Positions 34,058-47,329 are shown, counted from the first letter of the stretch. The stretch is DNA of 64,000 bases from Leptodactylus fallax (GCA_947044405.1 CAMRHE010000354.1:1954870-2018869), one strand, 5' to 3'. Notes: generated by a model from the letters alone, not told the origin. Numbers and translations: made by a program.

Positions 34058-35480
34058 GACTGCTATGTCACTCTGACCTGCTCAGCCAGTCGGAGTGCTG
34101 CCTCGCTGTCCAGTCCTGAGCTGAGGCGGGGTATTTCTAGCATTGAGGCTCCTCAGGTACCTGCTATCACTGTAGTTAGGTTGTTTTCTCAGGACTTACC
34201 TGGTTATCTGCTATACTCCTGGTTACTGATATTGACTTGCTTGCCTGGTTATCTGATTTCTTACTGATCTTCTTTGGACACGACCCTGACTTAGTCCCTG
34301 TTCTTCTTCTGCTACTGGTTTGGATGCTCCTGTGTTCCCCTGGTTGTGACCCGGTGTGTATGCTACTCTCTATCTACTGTAAGTTTGGTCTTTAGTCCAC
34401 AAGTGCACCTATTTACTTGTACCAGATTCGGTAGGTAACCTGAGTCTCTGATCCACAAAGCCCATCCTGCCTTAGGGCGGGCCCTGGTGAAAGCCTCAGG
34501 GGTCTTAGATTTTACTAACCATCTATTAATTTACTCTAGCTACCTATGTTATATCTATCCATCTATCATCTAGATAATTCTTATCTATCTGGCTATCTCT
34601 TATATCAGCTTGGCCAAGTGTGCATGTTTTTGTATTTGGGAGAAAGAACTGTACCACAGCCATCTACCTTGACTTCTCTCCCTTGAGAGCTAAATGGTTG
34701 GGCATGTAGAAATCTAGCTGCCCTATCCTTCTCTTTCCCCACATTTGTCACTGGGGAAGAGCCTGGAGGTCACCATACACATTAGTTGGCCGGCCGACCC
34801 CACCATTATTGTTGTGTTTGGCCGATAATATTACTATTATTTTTTCATTAAGCTGGGTGATAAATTTGGCACATCTTTACGCTATGTTCACATCTGGACC
34901 CGGATGTCCGATGTTGTATTCGGTCAGAGGACCAGAACAATAGACTCAAGGACCACTAAAACAGAAGCCAATGGTGACCGATGGACCCCATTGACTATAA
35001 TGGGGTCCGCCCAGAGTATCAAATTGGAACTCTGGTACAAATGTTGTTTTTGTTACGGTGGTATATCTAGTGTATACAGTGGCATGCATTGCAGATTTCT
35101 CTCATAGGTATACATCAGGCATACGTTCTCGTCATGTTAGTATCTACAACCCCATATACCTGGTCCTGCTGTATGGGCGTCTTCTTCAGGGGGAAGTCCC
35201 ATTATCCTGTGGGATAATATTACTTACAGGGAAGATGAAAACTGCATCTAGCTGTGAATATCAGCAGTGTCTATAGGATTTCTGGGGTCTGCCTTTTTCT
35301 TCATTACATTAACATCACTACAGAGCCCTGTTCTACTGCAACACTAACCAAACGGGGAAGGAGCGGAAATAGAGGAATGTCTGTACTTCATACTGGAGGG
35401 CATTAATATTTCCAGTCTGTTATTTGTGCCATGTGTGTCTGATCCACACTGCAATATTATACTTAAGTTATAACTAGTAA
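34058..35480. other. intron sequence, mostly unassigned
   Basis: 34880-35015 looks like a dispersed repeat (ctatgttcacatctggaccc, ccattgactataatggggtc). No exon recognised. Confidence 0.35.
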
Positions 35481-37730
35481 TATCATTATACAGTATAGTG
35501 TGATTATTATCAGTGTATAGATACTATCATTATACAGTACAGTGTGTGATTATTATCAGTGTATAGATACTATCATTATACAGTACAGTGTGATTATTAT
35601 CAGTGTATAGATACTACCATTATACAGTACAGTGTGATTATTATCAGTGTATAGATACTATCATTATACAGAACAGTGTGTGATTATTATCAGTGTATAG
35701 ATACTATCATTATACAGTACAGTGTGATTATTATCAGTGTATAGATACTATCATTATACAGTGCAGTGTGATTATTATCAGTGTATAAATACGATCATTA
35801 TACAGTACAGTGTGATTATCAGTGTATAGATACTATCATTATACAGTACAGTGTGTGATTATTATCAGTGTATAGATACTATCATTATACAGTACAGTGT
35901 GTGATTATTATCAGTGTATAGATACTATCATTATACAGTACAGAGTGATTATTATCAGTGTATAGATACTACCATTATACAGTACAGTGTGATTATTATC
36001 AGTGTATAGATACTATCATTATACAGAACAGTGTGTGATTATTATCAGTGTATAGATACTATCATTATACAGTACAGTGTGATTATTATCAGTGTATAGA
36101 TACTATCATTATACAGTGCAGTGTGATTATTATCAGTGTATAAATACGATCATTATACAGTACAGTGTGATTATCAGTGTATAGATACTATCATTATACA
36201 GTACAGTGTGTGATTATTATCAGTGTATAGATACTATCATTATACAGTACAGTGTGATTATTATCAGTGTATAGATACTATCATTATACAGTGTAGTGTG
36301 TGATTATTATCAGTGTATAGATACTATCATTATACAGTACAGTGTGATTATTATCAGTGTATAGATACTATCATTATACAGTACAGTGTGATTATTATCA
36401 GTGTATAGATACTATCATTATACAGTGCAGTGTGATTATTATCAGTGTATAGATACTATCATTATACAGTACAGTGTGATTATTATCAGTGTATAGATAC
36501 TATCATTATACAGTGCAGTGTGTGATTATTATCAGTGTATAGATACTATCATTATACAGTACAGTGTGATTATTATCAGTGTATAGATACTATCATTATA
36601 CAGTACAGTGTGATTATTATCAGTGTATAGATACTATCATTATACAGTACAGTGTGATTATCAGTGTATAGATACTATCATTATACAGTACAGTGTGATT
36701 ATTATCAGTGTATAGATATATCATTATACAGTGCAGTGTGTGATTATTATCAGTGTATAGATACTGTCATTATACAGTGCAGTGTGATTATTATCAGTGT
36801 ATAGATACTATCATTATACAGTGCAGTGTGTGATTATTATCAGTGTATAGATACTATCATTATACAGTACAGTGTGATTATTATCAGTGTATAGATATAT
36901 CATTATACAGTGCAGTGTGTGATTATTATCAGTGTATAGATACTATCATTATACAGTACAGTGTGATTATTATCAGTGTATAGATACTATCATTATACAG
37001 TACAGTGTGATTATTATCAGTGTATAGATACTATCATTATACATTGCAGTGTGATTATTATCAGTGTATAGATACTATCATTATACAGTACAGTGTGATT
37101 ATTATCAGTGTATAGATACTATCATTATACATTACAGTGTGTGATTATTATCAGTGTATAGATACTATCATTATACAGTGCAGTGTGATTATTATCAGTG
37201 TATAGATACTATCATTATACAGTACAGTGTGATTATTATCAGTGTATAGATACTATCATTATACAGTGCAGTGTGATTATCAGTGTATAGATATATCATT
37301 ATACAGTGCAGTGTGTGATTATTATCAGTGTATAGATACTATCATTATACAGTGCAGTGTGATTATTATCAGTATATAGATACTATCATTATACAGTACA
37401 GTGTGATTATTATCAGTGTATAGATACTATCATTATACATTACAGTGTGTGATTATTATCAGTGTATAGATACTATCATTATACAGTGCAGTGTGATTAT
37501 TATCAGTGTATAGATACTATCATTATACAGTACAGTGTGATTATTATCAGTGTATAGATACTATCATTATACAGTGCAGTGTGATTATCAGTGTATAGAT
37601 ATATCATTATACAGTGCAGTGTGTGATTATTATCAGTGTATAGATACTATCATTATACAGTGCAGTGTGATTATTATCAGTATATAGATACTATCATTAT
37701 ACAGTGCAGTGTGTGATTATTCTAACTCTA
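35481..37730. repeat. minisatellite, 44-bp unit, about 50 copies
   Basis: The unit is tatcattatacagtacagtg followed by tgattattatcagtgtatag and atac. Variants are an extra GT (46 bp), loss of TAT in gattat(tat)cag (41 bp) and atatatc for atactatc (42 bp). Rare variants recur at fixed distances: gaacag at 35671 and 36026, and ataaatacgatc at about 35786 and 36141 (355 bp apart); attacagtgt at 37131 and 37439, and agtatataga at 37371 and 37679 (308 bp apart). So blocks of 8 and 7 units were duplicated separately. No spacers and no coding. Confidence 0.95.
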
Positions 37731-38650
37731 TAAATACTCCCTGGTATCATTATACAGATTTAATATGCTCATTGTCAGAATCCCTGTACAGTAATATGTA
37801 AGGCAGTATTGTTGTGTGGAGGGGTTATCTATATTTGGAAAAGATCACTATGTGACTGAAGATATAATATTGGACCTGGAAATCTCCAGATACATTGCTC
37901 AGCGTGTTCACTTTTTGATCCCACACAGATATTGCTCTGAAGTGCGTTACAGACACATCTTAAGAAGGATCAGAGGAGGATTTTTACATCTTTCTGCCGA
38001 TAATACATGGGAGCATAGCCTTCACAGTCTGGGGCCAGGAAATATCGCCACAGGTTCACGTGTGCTGATTGTGCCCTATTTACATGATAATACTGGGGTG
38101 ATAGTGACTCATATCACATACAAAGGATTTTCTTTTGCTGTCCATCAGGTAGAGGCTCAATACCTTTTTATAGGGATTTAGTTCACGAACATGAAATAGG
38201 TTATTATATTATTGTATTGCAATCTATAGCTTGTGTCCTTTAAGAAAGCTATGTATGCTTGACCCATTGACCAGCTAATGTATACAGTATTGTCCCAAGT
38301 CTCCACTGATGGGTCATTTTTGGGGAAGCAAGGGTCAAGTATGCTGCCAACAGATGTGTGGCAACAGCCTATATTCCCCTCTCTATTCAAAACGCTTGTA
38401 TATTCACCCATTTATCATTTTGCATGAGAGAGTCAGAAGGATTAGTTGTCTGCTAATTTTGAGGTGGGTTCCACTTTTGGCGAATGGAATGTGTGGACCC
38501 GCCTTTAAAGAGTTTCCAGAATGTTTACACTTTTGGTTCATTTCTATAAGTTCTGTTCTGAGAACTGCCCCTAATATATGTGAGATTGTAAGTCAACAAT
38601 ATACCTTACTCTTCTGCCCCATCCCTAAGAATATCTCTTTAAGAAATATG
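37731..38650. other. intron sequence, unassigned
   Basis: An open frame at 37816-38181 (+) has no ATG at its first codon (GTG) and no recognised family. I do not support it as a gene. Confidence 0.4.
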
Positions 38651-39428
38651 TAATAAAATGTATTTATATAGCGCCAACATATTCCGCAGCACTGTACAAT
38701 TTGTAGGGTTCAAGTACTGACAAAAAAAGATACATTACAAAGAAATAGTCAATTCACACACTGGGACTGAGGGCCCTGCTCGAAAGAGCTTACAATCTAT
38801 GAGGTAGAGGGGGTGACACAGGAGGTAGCAGGGGCGGCAACAGACGTAGCATTGCTTGTACAATGGTCAGACAATTCTGTAATAGAGGTTACTGTCATTA
38901 CACGTATATAAAGCTGTATGAGCCGTCACCAGTCGTGTCCTGTAACGTGCAGACGGTGCCTGGACATATAAAGTTAGTCTGATACGGCATCATATCCTGT
39001 GAGGTAATGTTGGAGCATCAACAGAGGAGGGTATATTTTAGGGATTCTAACTACGGAAGGGTTTACATTAGGAGTTGTGATAGGCCTGTCTGAAAAGATA
39101 TGTCTATAGTTTACGTTTGAAGCTGTGGAAATTAGGGGTTAATCTAATAGTCCGGGATAGAGCATTCCAGAGAAGTGGTGCAACTCGGGAGAAGTCTTGT
39201 ATACGAGCGTGGGAGGTTCTGATAATACAGGATGTTAGTCTTAGGTCATTGAGAGAACGCAGAGTACGGGTTGGGCAATAGACAGAGATGAGGGAGGAAA
39301 TGTAGGGAGGTGCAGCATTATGGAGAGCCTTGTGGGTGAGGGTGATAAGTTTATATTGTATTCTGTATTGAATAGGCAGCCAATGTAGTGACCGGCACAG
39401 ACCGGAGGCATCGCTGTAGCGTCTAGAC

Positions 39429-40463
39429 CAGGGGTCCCCAAACTTTTTACACAGGGGGCCAGTTCACTGTCCCTCAGACCGTTGGAGGGCCGGACTATAA
39501 GAAAAACTATGAAAATCCCTATGCACACTACACGTATCTCATTTTAAAGTAAAACAAAAAGGGAACAAATACAACATTCAAAATAAAGAAATAGTAAATT
39601 TAAGTCAACAAACTCACCATTATTTCAGTGTGAAGTATGGGCCTGCTTTTGGCTAATGAGATATACATACAAATACAGCACAGTGCACCTCTGAAATGTG
39701 CTTCTCTCTTCCTGCAAATAGGTCCAGCACTCTGCCCCCATATAAGTCCAGCTCTTTCCCTCATATAGGTCCCATGCTCTCTCCCCCATATAGGTCCCAT
39801 GCCCCCCCATATAGGACCCATGCCCCCCCATATAGGTCCCATGCTCTTCCCCCATATAGGTCCCATGCTCTTCCCCCATATAGGTCCCATGCCCCCCATC
39901 ATATAGGTCCCATGCAGTCTCCCCCATATAGGTCCCATGCAGTCTCCCCCATATAGGTCCCATGCAGTCTCCCCCATATAGGTCCCATGCAGTCTCCCCC
40001 ATATAGGTCCCATGCAGTCTCCCCCTTATAGGTCCCATGCCCCCCCCATATAGGTCCCATGCAGTCTCCCTCATATAGGGCCAGGTCTCTCCCCCATATA
40101 GATCCAGCTCTCTGATCCCCCTCCATGCCCAGTAAAAAAAAAAAAAAAAAAAAAAAAAAAGTGAAAATATACTTTACCTAGCACTGCAGCCGCTCCCGCG
40201 CTGTGGTCCCGGCTCCTCTGTCTTCGGCTATAAGGCCTAGATGAGCACATCGTGCGTCATGACGTGATCATTCTAGGTCCGGACGACGAGCGCCGAGCGT
40301 CTACACAGGAACGAGACTTCCCGTGTAGCGCTCGGCGGGTTATTTCAATTGTAAGCGCCTGTGCCCTCACAATTGAAATAACACAAGGAAATTGCGACGC
40401 GGGCCGGGTAAATGGCCTCCGGGGGCCGGATGCGGCCCGCGGGCCGTAGTTTGGGGACCCCTG
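39429..40463. mobile_element. non-autonomous hAT element with 8-bp TSD
   Basis: The ends caggggtccccaaact and agtttggggacccctg are a perfect 16-bp inverted repeat. Both flanks are gtctagac (39421-39428 and 40464-40471), a perfect 8-bp target duplication within the L2 coding sequence; removing the insert and one duplication restores a continuous L2 frame. The interior has ccagttcactgtccctcaga near the left end, a minisatellite (about 39735-40121), an A-run (40134-40160) and gccggatgcggcccgcgggc near the right end. I recall closely similar hAT (Charlie-like) sequences from mammals, unverified. No transposase. Perfect ends and duplication suggest a young insertion. Confidence 0.93.
39735..40121. 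repeat. minisatellite inside the hAT element
   Basis: About 17 units of catataggtcccatgc followed by agtctcccc or a shorter C-rich linker (period 20-25 bp). On the minus strand three frames stay open and spell repeating MGPIWG/GTYMGE/WDLYGG peptides, which follow from the period and not from selection. Confidence 0.9.
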
Positions 40464-41193
40464 GTCTAGACTGATAGATGAGCCTGGCCGCCGCATTCAG
40501 AATAGATTGTAGAGGGGAGAGTTTAGTAAGGGGAAGACCGATTAGTAAGGAGTTACAGTAGTCAAGGCGAGAGTTAATCAGGGCAACAATAAGTGTCTTT
40601 AGTGTATCTGTGGTAAGGAAAGGGCGGATTCTGGAGATGTTTCTGAGGTGGAGATGACATGAGCGTGCGAGTGATTGGATATGGGGGGGTGAAGCAAAGG
40701 TCTGAGTCAAACAAAACCCCGAGGCAGCGGGCATACTGCCTAGGAGTTATGGTAAGGCCGGAGACTGCAATGGAGATATCAGGGACAGATCTATTAGATG
40801 GTGGAAACAGCAGTAGTTCAGTCTTTGAGAGATTCAGTTTCAGATAGAGCGAAGACATGATATTTGAGACAGCAGAGAGGCAGTCACTGGTGTTCTGTAT
40901 TAGTGCAGGGGTGATGTCACGGGATGACGTATATAATTGGGTGTCATCAGCATAAAGATGGTACCGGAAGCCAAATATGGTGATGGTTTGTCCAATGGGG
41001 GCTGTGTAGAGGGAGAAGAGCAGGGGACCTAGGACCGAGCCCTGAGGAACCCCAACGGCAAGGGGAAGAGGGAAAGAAACAGAGCCCGCAAATGATACAC
41101 AGAAAGTGTGGTCAGAGAGATAAGAGGAGAACCAGGAGATAGCAGTGTCTGTGAGGCCGACAGAGCGGAGCATAGTGAGAAGGAGTTGATGGT

Positions 41194-41232
41194 TACATTT
41201 GAGGGTTTACATACGGTACACAAAATATACAA
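41194..41232. repeat. 39-bp templated insertion in L2, 9-bp flanking repeat
   Basis: tacatttgagggtttacata and the next 19 bases are inserted in the L2 reverse transcriptase region between two copies of gttgatggt (41185-41193 and 41233-41241). The last 38 bases recur exactly at 41275-41312, in the neighbouring L2-type 3' fragment, and with one mismatch near 14202-14239. Confidence 0.85.
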
Positions 41233-41257
41233 GTTGATGGTCAACAGTGTCAAATAT

Positions 41258-41400
41258 TATTTCCATGGTGCTAGACATTTGAGGGTTTACATACGGTACA
41301 CAAAATATACAAAACAAACATAATACTGACAGTGACCAACTGGCACAGTGGGATAGAGGGCCCTGCCCGAAAGGGCTTACGATCTATGAGTGTAGTTAAG
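41258..41400 (-). pseudogene. second L2-type LINE 3' fragment
   Basis: Matches the 3' untranslated part of the copy at 14146-14520 (shared actgacagtgaccaactggc and gggatagagggccctgccc). It directly abuts the truncated end of the L2 at 38651-41257. Only untranslated sequence remains. Confidence 0.7.
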
Positions 41401-41475
41401 GCAGTAGAGATTTAGGCTGCTTCATGTAGCACAACTTTAAACAGGGACATTTGCTGTTTGTATTTAACCCTTACA

Positions 41476-42408
<933 letters not shown>

Positions 42409-42414
42409 TATATA

Positions 42415-43995
42415 ATATTTTTTTTTTTTTTTTCTGTCCCTAAGAGGTAGCATTATGTTTTCTTGTGAATCTGAACTTTAAATTGTTGATATGGGGCATT
42501 ATTACTGGGATTAGTTTACCTTCAGAATTTTCCATATCCCTCAGTAAAACGGTCCTAATTTCATTAGTAAATTTTCCTTTTCGTCATAGGCAGGACATCA
42601 TTATGGGACGAGGGTTCTCCATATATGTCAGTTTGATATTGATGTCCTGTCCACTGACCACACTGATAATTACTGATTATTAGCTTAGCGGTCTAGGAGG
42701 GGAAAGGTCGGGAGAGGTGCTTTGTAGGTAAAGATTAATTAGCTTGTTATACGGGTATCATACTGTGTAAGGACGGGGGGCATCTTCTGATAGCTTCTGT
42801 AATAAGTATGAGAGGATCTCGCTACAGGGTAGAGTGACCTCCAGTCAGAGACTTGAGCTCCTGTACACCAGAGATTTCAGCTCTGCGATGTTGACAGGTT
42901 TCCCTATGGAGCATCGATGCTGCGAGGGAACAGCACGCTGTATTGTATATGTCTGTGAGCAGTGACAATCCCCAAGTACTGAAAATCTCTCTACAGCCAT
43001 CATAATGGTCTGGGGACTTGCTGTTTTTCTTGGAGGCCAGACATAGTATATTACTGAGAAAGAAGTTGTATTAATGGTGTCAGGATGCTGCATCAATAGG
43101 ATATACCTTTGGGTAGCGGTAACTAAACCAGTCTGCTGGTTTGGTGGCCAAGAGAACAGATTCTATAGTTGTATGGGCTCTATTACTTGGTCAGGATGAC
43201 CCCACAAAGTCCTATGTGAGTTGTGGTTTCTTAAGATGCGCTTTGTAGCCATAGAAAAATAAGTTGTATTGATGGTGTCAGGATGCTGCATCTACAGGAT
43301 GTACATATGGGTAGTGGTAGCCAAACAATTTAGGAGAACTGGTCCATATCGTGCTTATAAAAAGTCCTATGTGAGTTACGGTTTCTAAAAGAGTTTTTCC
43401 AAAAAAACATAACCATATTTTGATTTGTGGACAATTAGAAGCTAAATACTTTATTGAAGATGTAATTAAAATGTTTTCAAATTTTTAGAGATTTTCTGTA
43501 ACCGTCTTAGAAGTGACAGTCTGTTGTCTGGCTTGGCTGCCAATGGATACGACCATGAATGCAGGAACTTTCTATGGTCTAGGAATTGTCAGAAACATAA
43601 CCTGTCTACAAGAAGGAAATCATGGCAGGGACACTACATGCGCCAGAAGGTAATCCTGCCACAACAAGGGCATCAGGGTTGGGTTTCAGATCAGAGAAAA
43701 TTCTCCATTTATGGTCATATCCATTGGCAACCATTCGAGACAACAGACTGTCATCACTGTGATAATTGGAGAAAATCTTTAAAACCCTGTAAAATTTTTA
43801 ATTCCTTATATTTGCAAAAATGTTTATTTCTCTACTATTTTAAATAGGGTTATGTTCATGAGAAAACTCCTTTAAGATGCATTTCGTAGCCATAGATAAT
43901 TTCATATTTTAAAATGCGGACGTCATACTATGTGAAATACGGACATGTGAAGACCTTTAAAGGTTCACTTCTGCTGGTCTACAGTGGTGCAGATG
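42415..43995. other. intron sequence, unassigned
   Basis: A T-run lies at 42419-42433. Two similar segments (gtcaggatgctgcatcaata near 43079 and gtcaggatgctgcatctaca near 43278) show a local degenerate duplication of about 200-bp period, also sharing agtcctatgtgagtt. No exon recognised. Confidence 0.4.
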
Positions 43996-44393
43996 TTAAA
44001 GGATTTTCCGGGAGTTTAATATTGATGTCTTATCCTTGGGATAAGCTACCGATATCAGATCAGTGGGTGTATGACACCCCAGACCCCCACAGATCAGCTT
44101 AGCATTCAGGTGAGTACAGTGGCCTCTTCACTGGATACCAAGTATAGTGCCATACATTGTATAGGGATGGTGTTTGGTATTGCAGCTCAGCCCCTTTCAC
44201 TTGAACGGGCCATGTAGCGAATTATTGTGGCGTCAATGGCTTGTGAAGGGTAAGTGGCTTCCACCCAAGTCCGGCTGCCGCTGCAAGCAGCTGATCTATG
44301 GTGGTTTTGGATGTCAGACCCTTAATGATCAGATATTGATGAGCTATTGTAAGGATAGATCATCAATATGTAAGGTACAGAAAACCACTTTAA
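43996..44393. mobile_element. TTAAAGGGG element, copy 5
   Basis: Ends ttaaaggattttccgggag and gaaaaccactttaa. Contains the family words gatcagtgggtg, cccacagatcagct and tggtattgcagctcagcccc. Non-coding. Confidence 0.65.
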
Positions 44394-45300
44394 TTGTCAC
44401 TATTGAAAACACTATGCCGATGTTAACTTTGGTGGAATCTAGGACTTGGGGTCACAGTATAGGCCACTGAGCCACCAGTCTGTAGATCATATTTTATAGA
44501 ATGGGTCATAGTATAGCCCCATTGAATAGTAGTGAGTTTCCCATATCCTCAATACTGTGGTATAGAGGTACTAGTGCTGTCCGGACCTGAGCAACCTCCA
44601 AGTACTTGCCACTACAGTGCTAATGCTGCATGCCCCTTGTTTTCCAGTCCAAACCTCCTCATTCCTCAAGATTATTGGCTTGCTTTAACACTCTAGTGGC
44701 TCCCTTTAACTATATACGTATTCTGACTTTCTATCTATGTAAAGCCGTGGAACTGAGCCACATCTGCATAAGAGTCAATGCAATTATATGAAGCACTCTG
44801 TATTATGGAAGAAGTGGGTAATTTCTCAGCTTAACTCCGCTTTGATATGTGATGATGAAAGAGTCGAGACTTTTGAAGTTCCTATCTGTGTGTTTGAACA
44901 ATGAGGATATAAAGCAGCCGTCGCCATTCCACATCATGCCTAGAAAGCATCATTACGGAGAGACCCAGGTACCTGTCCCCATGAAATGTTCATGTTTTGT
45001 GTTGTTATGAGAATTGGGCTGATATTACAATTATTTAGACTTTAGACCTGTGATTAGCTGTAATAATCTTCATAAATTGTTCCCAAATAATTTGGTCCCC
45101 AGACCCCCTTATAGTGGATTATTTGTCTGTGTATGGGTCATTTAGTTGCTTGTAGTTTATAACTATTCCGCTCCTGTTGTGAGAGAATATCACTCTCTAG
45201 GTACTACTTTCTTTATGGTGGGCTTGCGCTAAAGCACAGCAGCCAGTCAGAACAAGTCGAGCTGCAATGCAAAGCTTGGGAGAGAGAGAGGGAGACGCCT

Positions 45301-46114
45301 TTAACCCCTTAAGGATGCAGGGTATGTTAATGCTCTGACTTTTTTCATATTTTCCTTGCCCGCCTTCCAAAATTCATAACTTTCTTTTATTTTTCTGTCG
45401 ACATAGCTAAGTGAAGGTTTATTCTTTGCGTGTTGAGTTGTACCTTCATTTGGCACCATTTTGGGGTGCATATGTTTCCATTAGCTTTTATTAACTTTTT
45501 TAGGGGTCCATGTTAAAAAACAAAACAAAAAAACAAAACATTTTTTGCATTTTGTTGTTAGTGTTCACTCTGCATTAAAAATGACATGGCAGCTTTGTCC
45601 AGCGGGTCATTACGATTACGGTGATACCAGATCTATATAGGTTTTTATTATGTTTTACCGATTTTACAAATAAAATGTCACTTTTTGAAAATGAAGGATT
45701 TTTCTGGGGTCACCGTATTCTGACACCTATAACTTTTTTACATTTCTGTTGACTGAGATATATCAGGGCTCTTTATTTGCGGGACAAGTTGTACTTTTTA
45801 TTGGTACCAATGTTTGGTATGTATGACTTTTTGATCACTTTTTATTGCTATTTTTTGGGGAAAGCGAGGTGACCAAAACACGTTAATTTGCACATTACTG
45901 TGTGTGTGTGTAGATAGATAGATAGATAGATAGATAGAGAGAGATAGAGATATATATATATATTATATATATATATATTTTATTTTTACACCATTCACCG
46001 TACGGGATAGTGATTTACAGCTCCTGTGCCCGCGGCATTACAGCGTATGAAGCTAAGCGTTACGTGTACACTCAGCGCACCGTAATAGTATGGCACAGAG
46101 CGGGAAGGGGTTAA
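45301..46114 (+). mobile_element. TTAA-flanked repeat family, copy C
   Basis: TTAA at 45301-45304, then ccccttaaggatgcagg; right end gcgggaagggg followed by TTAA at 46111-46114. The interior is T-rich, shares tttgcgggacaagttgtact and tttgatcactttttat with copy A, and contains a compound GT/GATA/TA microsatellite (45900-45980). Both TTAA flanks make this the best-bounded copy in the window. Confidence 0.75.
45900..45980. repeat. compound (GT)(GATA)(TA) microsatellite
   Basis: tgtgtgtgtgtg, then repeated gata, then tatata, within copy C of the TTAA-flanked family. Confidence 0.9.
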
Positions 46115-47014
46115 AAGTCTGAGCCTCTTTTCAGACCACTGGTTTACACAAATATATAGACTCCAATGGAAAATGAAGTCAGTAGCGTGCCCGCAACCTT
46201 TTTTTAGCTTACAAATCATTATGTATATGGTAAGAAGTGTGCAAAATAATGGTTGTCTCTTCAGCGTTTGCAATTCATGTTTTATACTATTTTGTATATT
46301 TCCAGATGTGGAAAAGAGCTGGGAATACCAGACGTGTCCTGGGGGCTGAACAATACTTGATAGTAGCCAGAGAATTTTTATTTTTTTTTTTCCACTTTGA
46401 TCTAAGTGGAAATTTACCATCGCGTTCTCTATTTGCTCTTGAGTTTTCATGCTATCCATCACATCCCGAGGTGTTTTAGACTTTATAGAGTGTTTGACCC
46501 ATTTTATGGGTGGAGGTCCATGGGTTAAGACCTCCGTCAATCATTATTTTGAGACTCTTCTAAGCACTGAGCATTGTCTAACATTTTTATGAGGCTTCCA
46601 TAGACTTTTATAGGGCTGTAATACTTTCCTTTATTCTGCTTTTTGCTAGAGACAATCAAGTTTTTGCTAATCTCTCAAGACTACCCACTGGGGGAAAGGA
46701 AATGACAACCATTATAAGCGCATGTATGGATTACTGAAGCAGTTGTCACATCCTTGGCACCCCTGCCTGTTAACTGGTAAAATGGCTGTCCTCAATTCTG
46801 CTAATATTATGATTTCCCCACGTAAAGCTGGCTTACATTGTTCAACCTGTAGGCAATAGTCACAGGAACCTACTAGGCAGGTCTGATCCTTTTGTAGAAA
46901 ATAGACCTAAACAGTACATACAGCTCACCAATATATGTCCAATCTAAGATCCATACTTAAGGCTGAAAGGTGCACGAAAACATAGGTCTTGGACCTGTAG
47001 ACCTGTGACATCAG

Positions 47015-47249
47015 CACCAAGCCAAAAGATGTTTCTATAAAATATAACTTTTAATCTTCATATAAAAATCAATCCATAGGTTTAGTAGTCAAAAGACTAA
47101 CATTCCTACGCGTTTTGAGACAATGCCATGAGTAAGGGATGTGTTGTCTCAAAACACGTAGGCGTGTTTGTCTTTTTACAAACCTATGGATAGATTTTTA
47201 TATGAAGATTAAAATTTATATTTTATAGAAACCTCTTTTTGGCTTGGTG
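47015..47249. repeat. imperfect palindrome, about 235 bp
   Basis: The outer arms (47015-47083 and 47180-47249) pair, for example caccaagccaaaagatgttt with aaacctctttttggcttggt and ttcatataaaaatcaatcca with tggatagatttttatatgaa. The inner arms cctacgcgttttgagacaa and ttgtctcaaaacacgtagg also pair. The sequence folds almost end to end. Consistent with a small foldback element. Confidence 0.85.
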
Positions 47250-47329
47250 TGGAACAGTTTGTGAAGAGTGAGGTCCTTTGTACATGAAAAAAGGAATGAC
47301 CATCACGTGACAATGCTCTACAGCCAATT

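Larger units (their letters stand above)
38651..41257 (-). pseudogene. L2-type LINE, 5'-truncated and interrupted
   Basis: On the minus strand, from right to left: reverse transcriptase motif A (FDTVDHQ, near 41250, interrupted), then [16 protein letters not shown] and [11 protein letters not shown] with the catalytic YADD. A frameshift follows near 40690, then [17 protein letters not shown] and SRLDYCNSLLIGLP. After the hAT insertion (39429-40463) it resumes with LHWLPIQYRIQYKLI, PPYISSLISVYCPTRTLR and LLWNALSRTIR, a stop, and a 3' untranslated region ending gctgcggaatatgttggcgc. No endonuclease or N-terminal part. Antisense to PDE4A. Confidence 0.88.

Noticed and set aside
35481..37730. Regular repeats considered as a CRISPR-like array
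   Set aside because: Units are contiguous with no unique spacers, vary in length by slippage, and lie in vertebrate DNA: a minisatellite.
37816..38181. 121-codon plus-strand frame
   Set aside because: First codon is GTG, no recognised family, single exon in an intron, no promoter signal.
39600..40126. Minus-strand frames of 75-149 codons with repeating MGPIWG/GTYMGE peptides, looking like a repeat protein
   Set aside because: They are the translation of a 20-25-bp minisatellite inside a hAT element, open in three frames at once. No family similarity and no host promoter.
40252..40449. Short plus-strand frame with basic residues
   Set aside because: Lies in the right-hand terminal region of the hAT element and overlaps other open frames on both strands.
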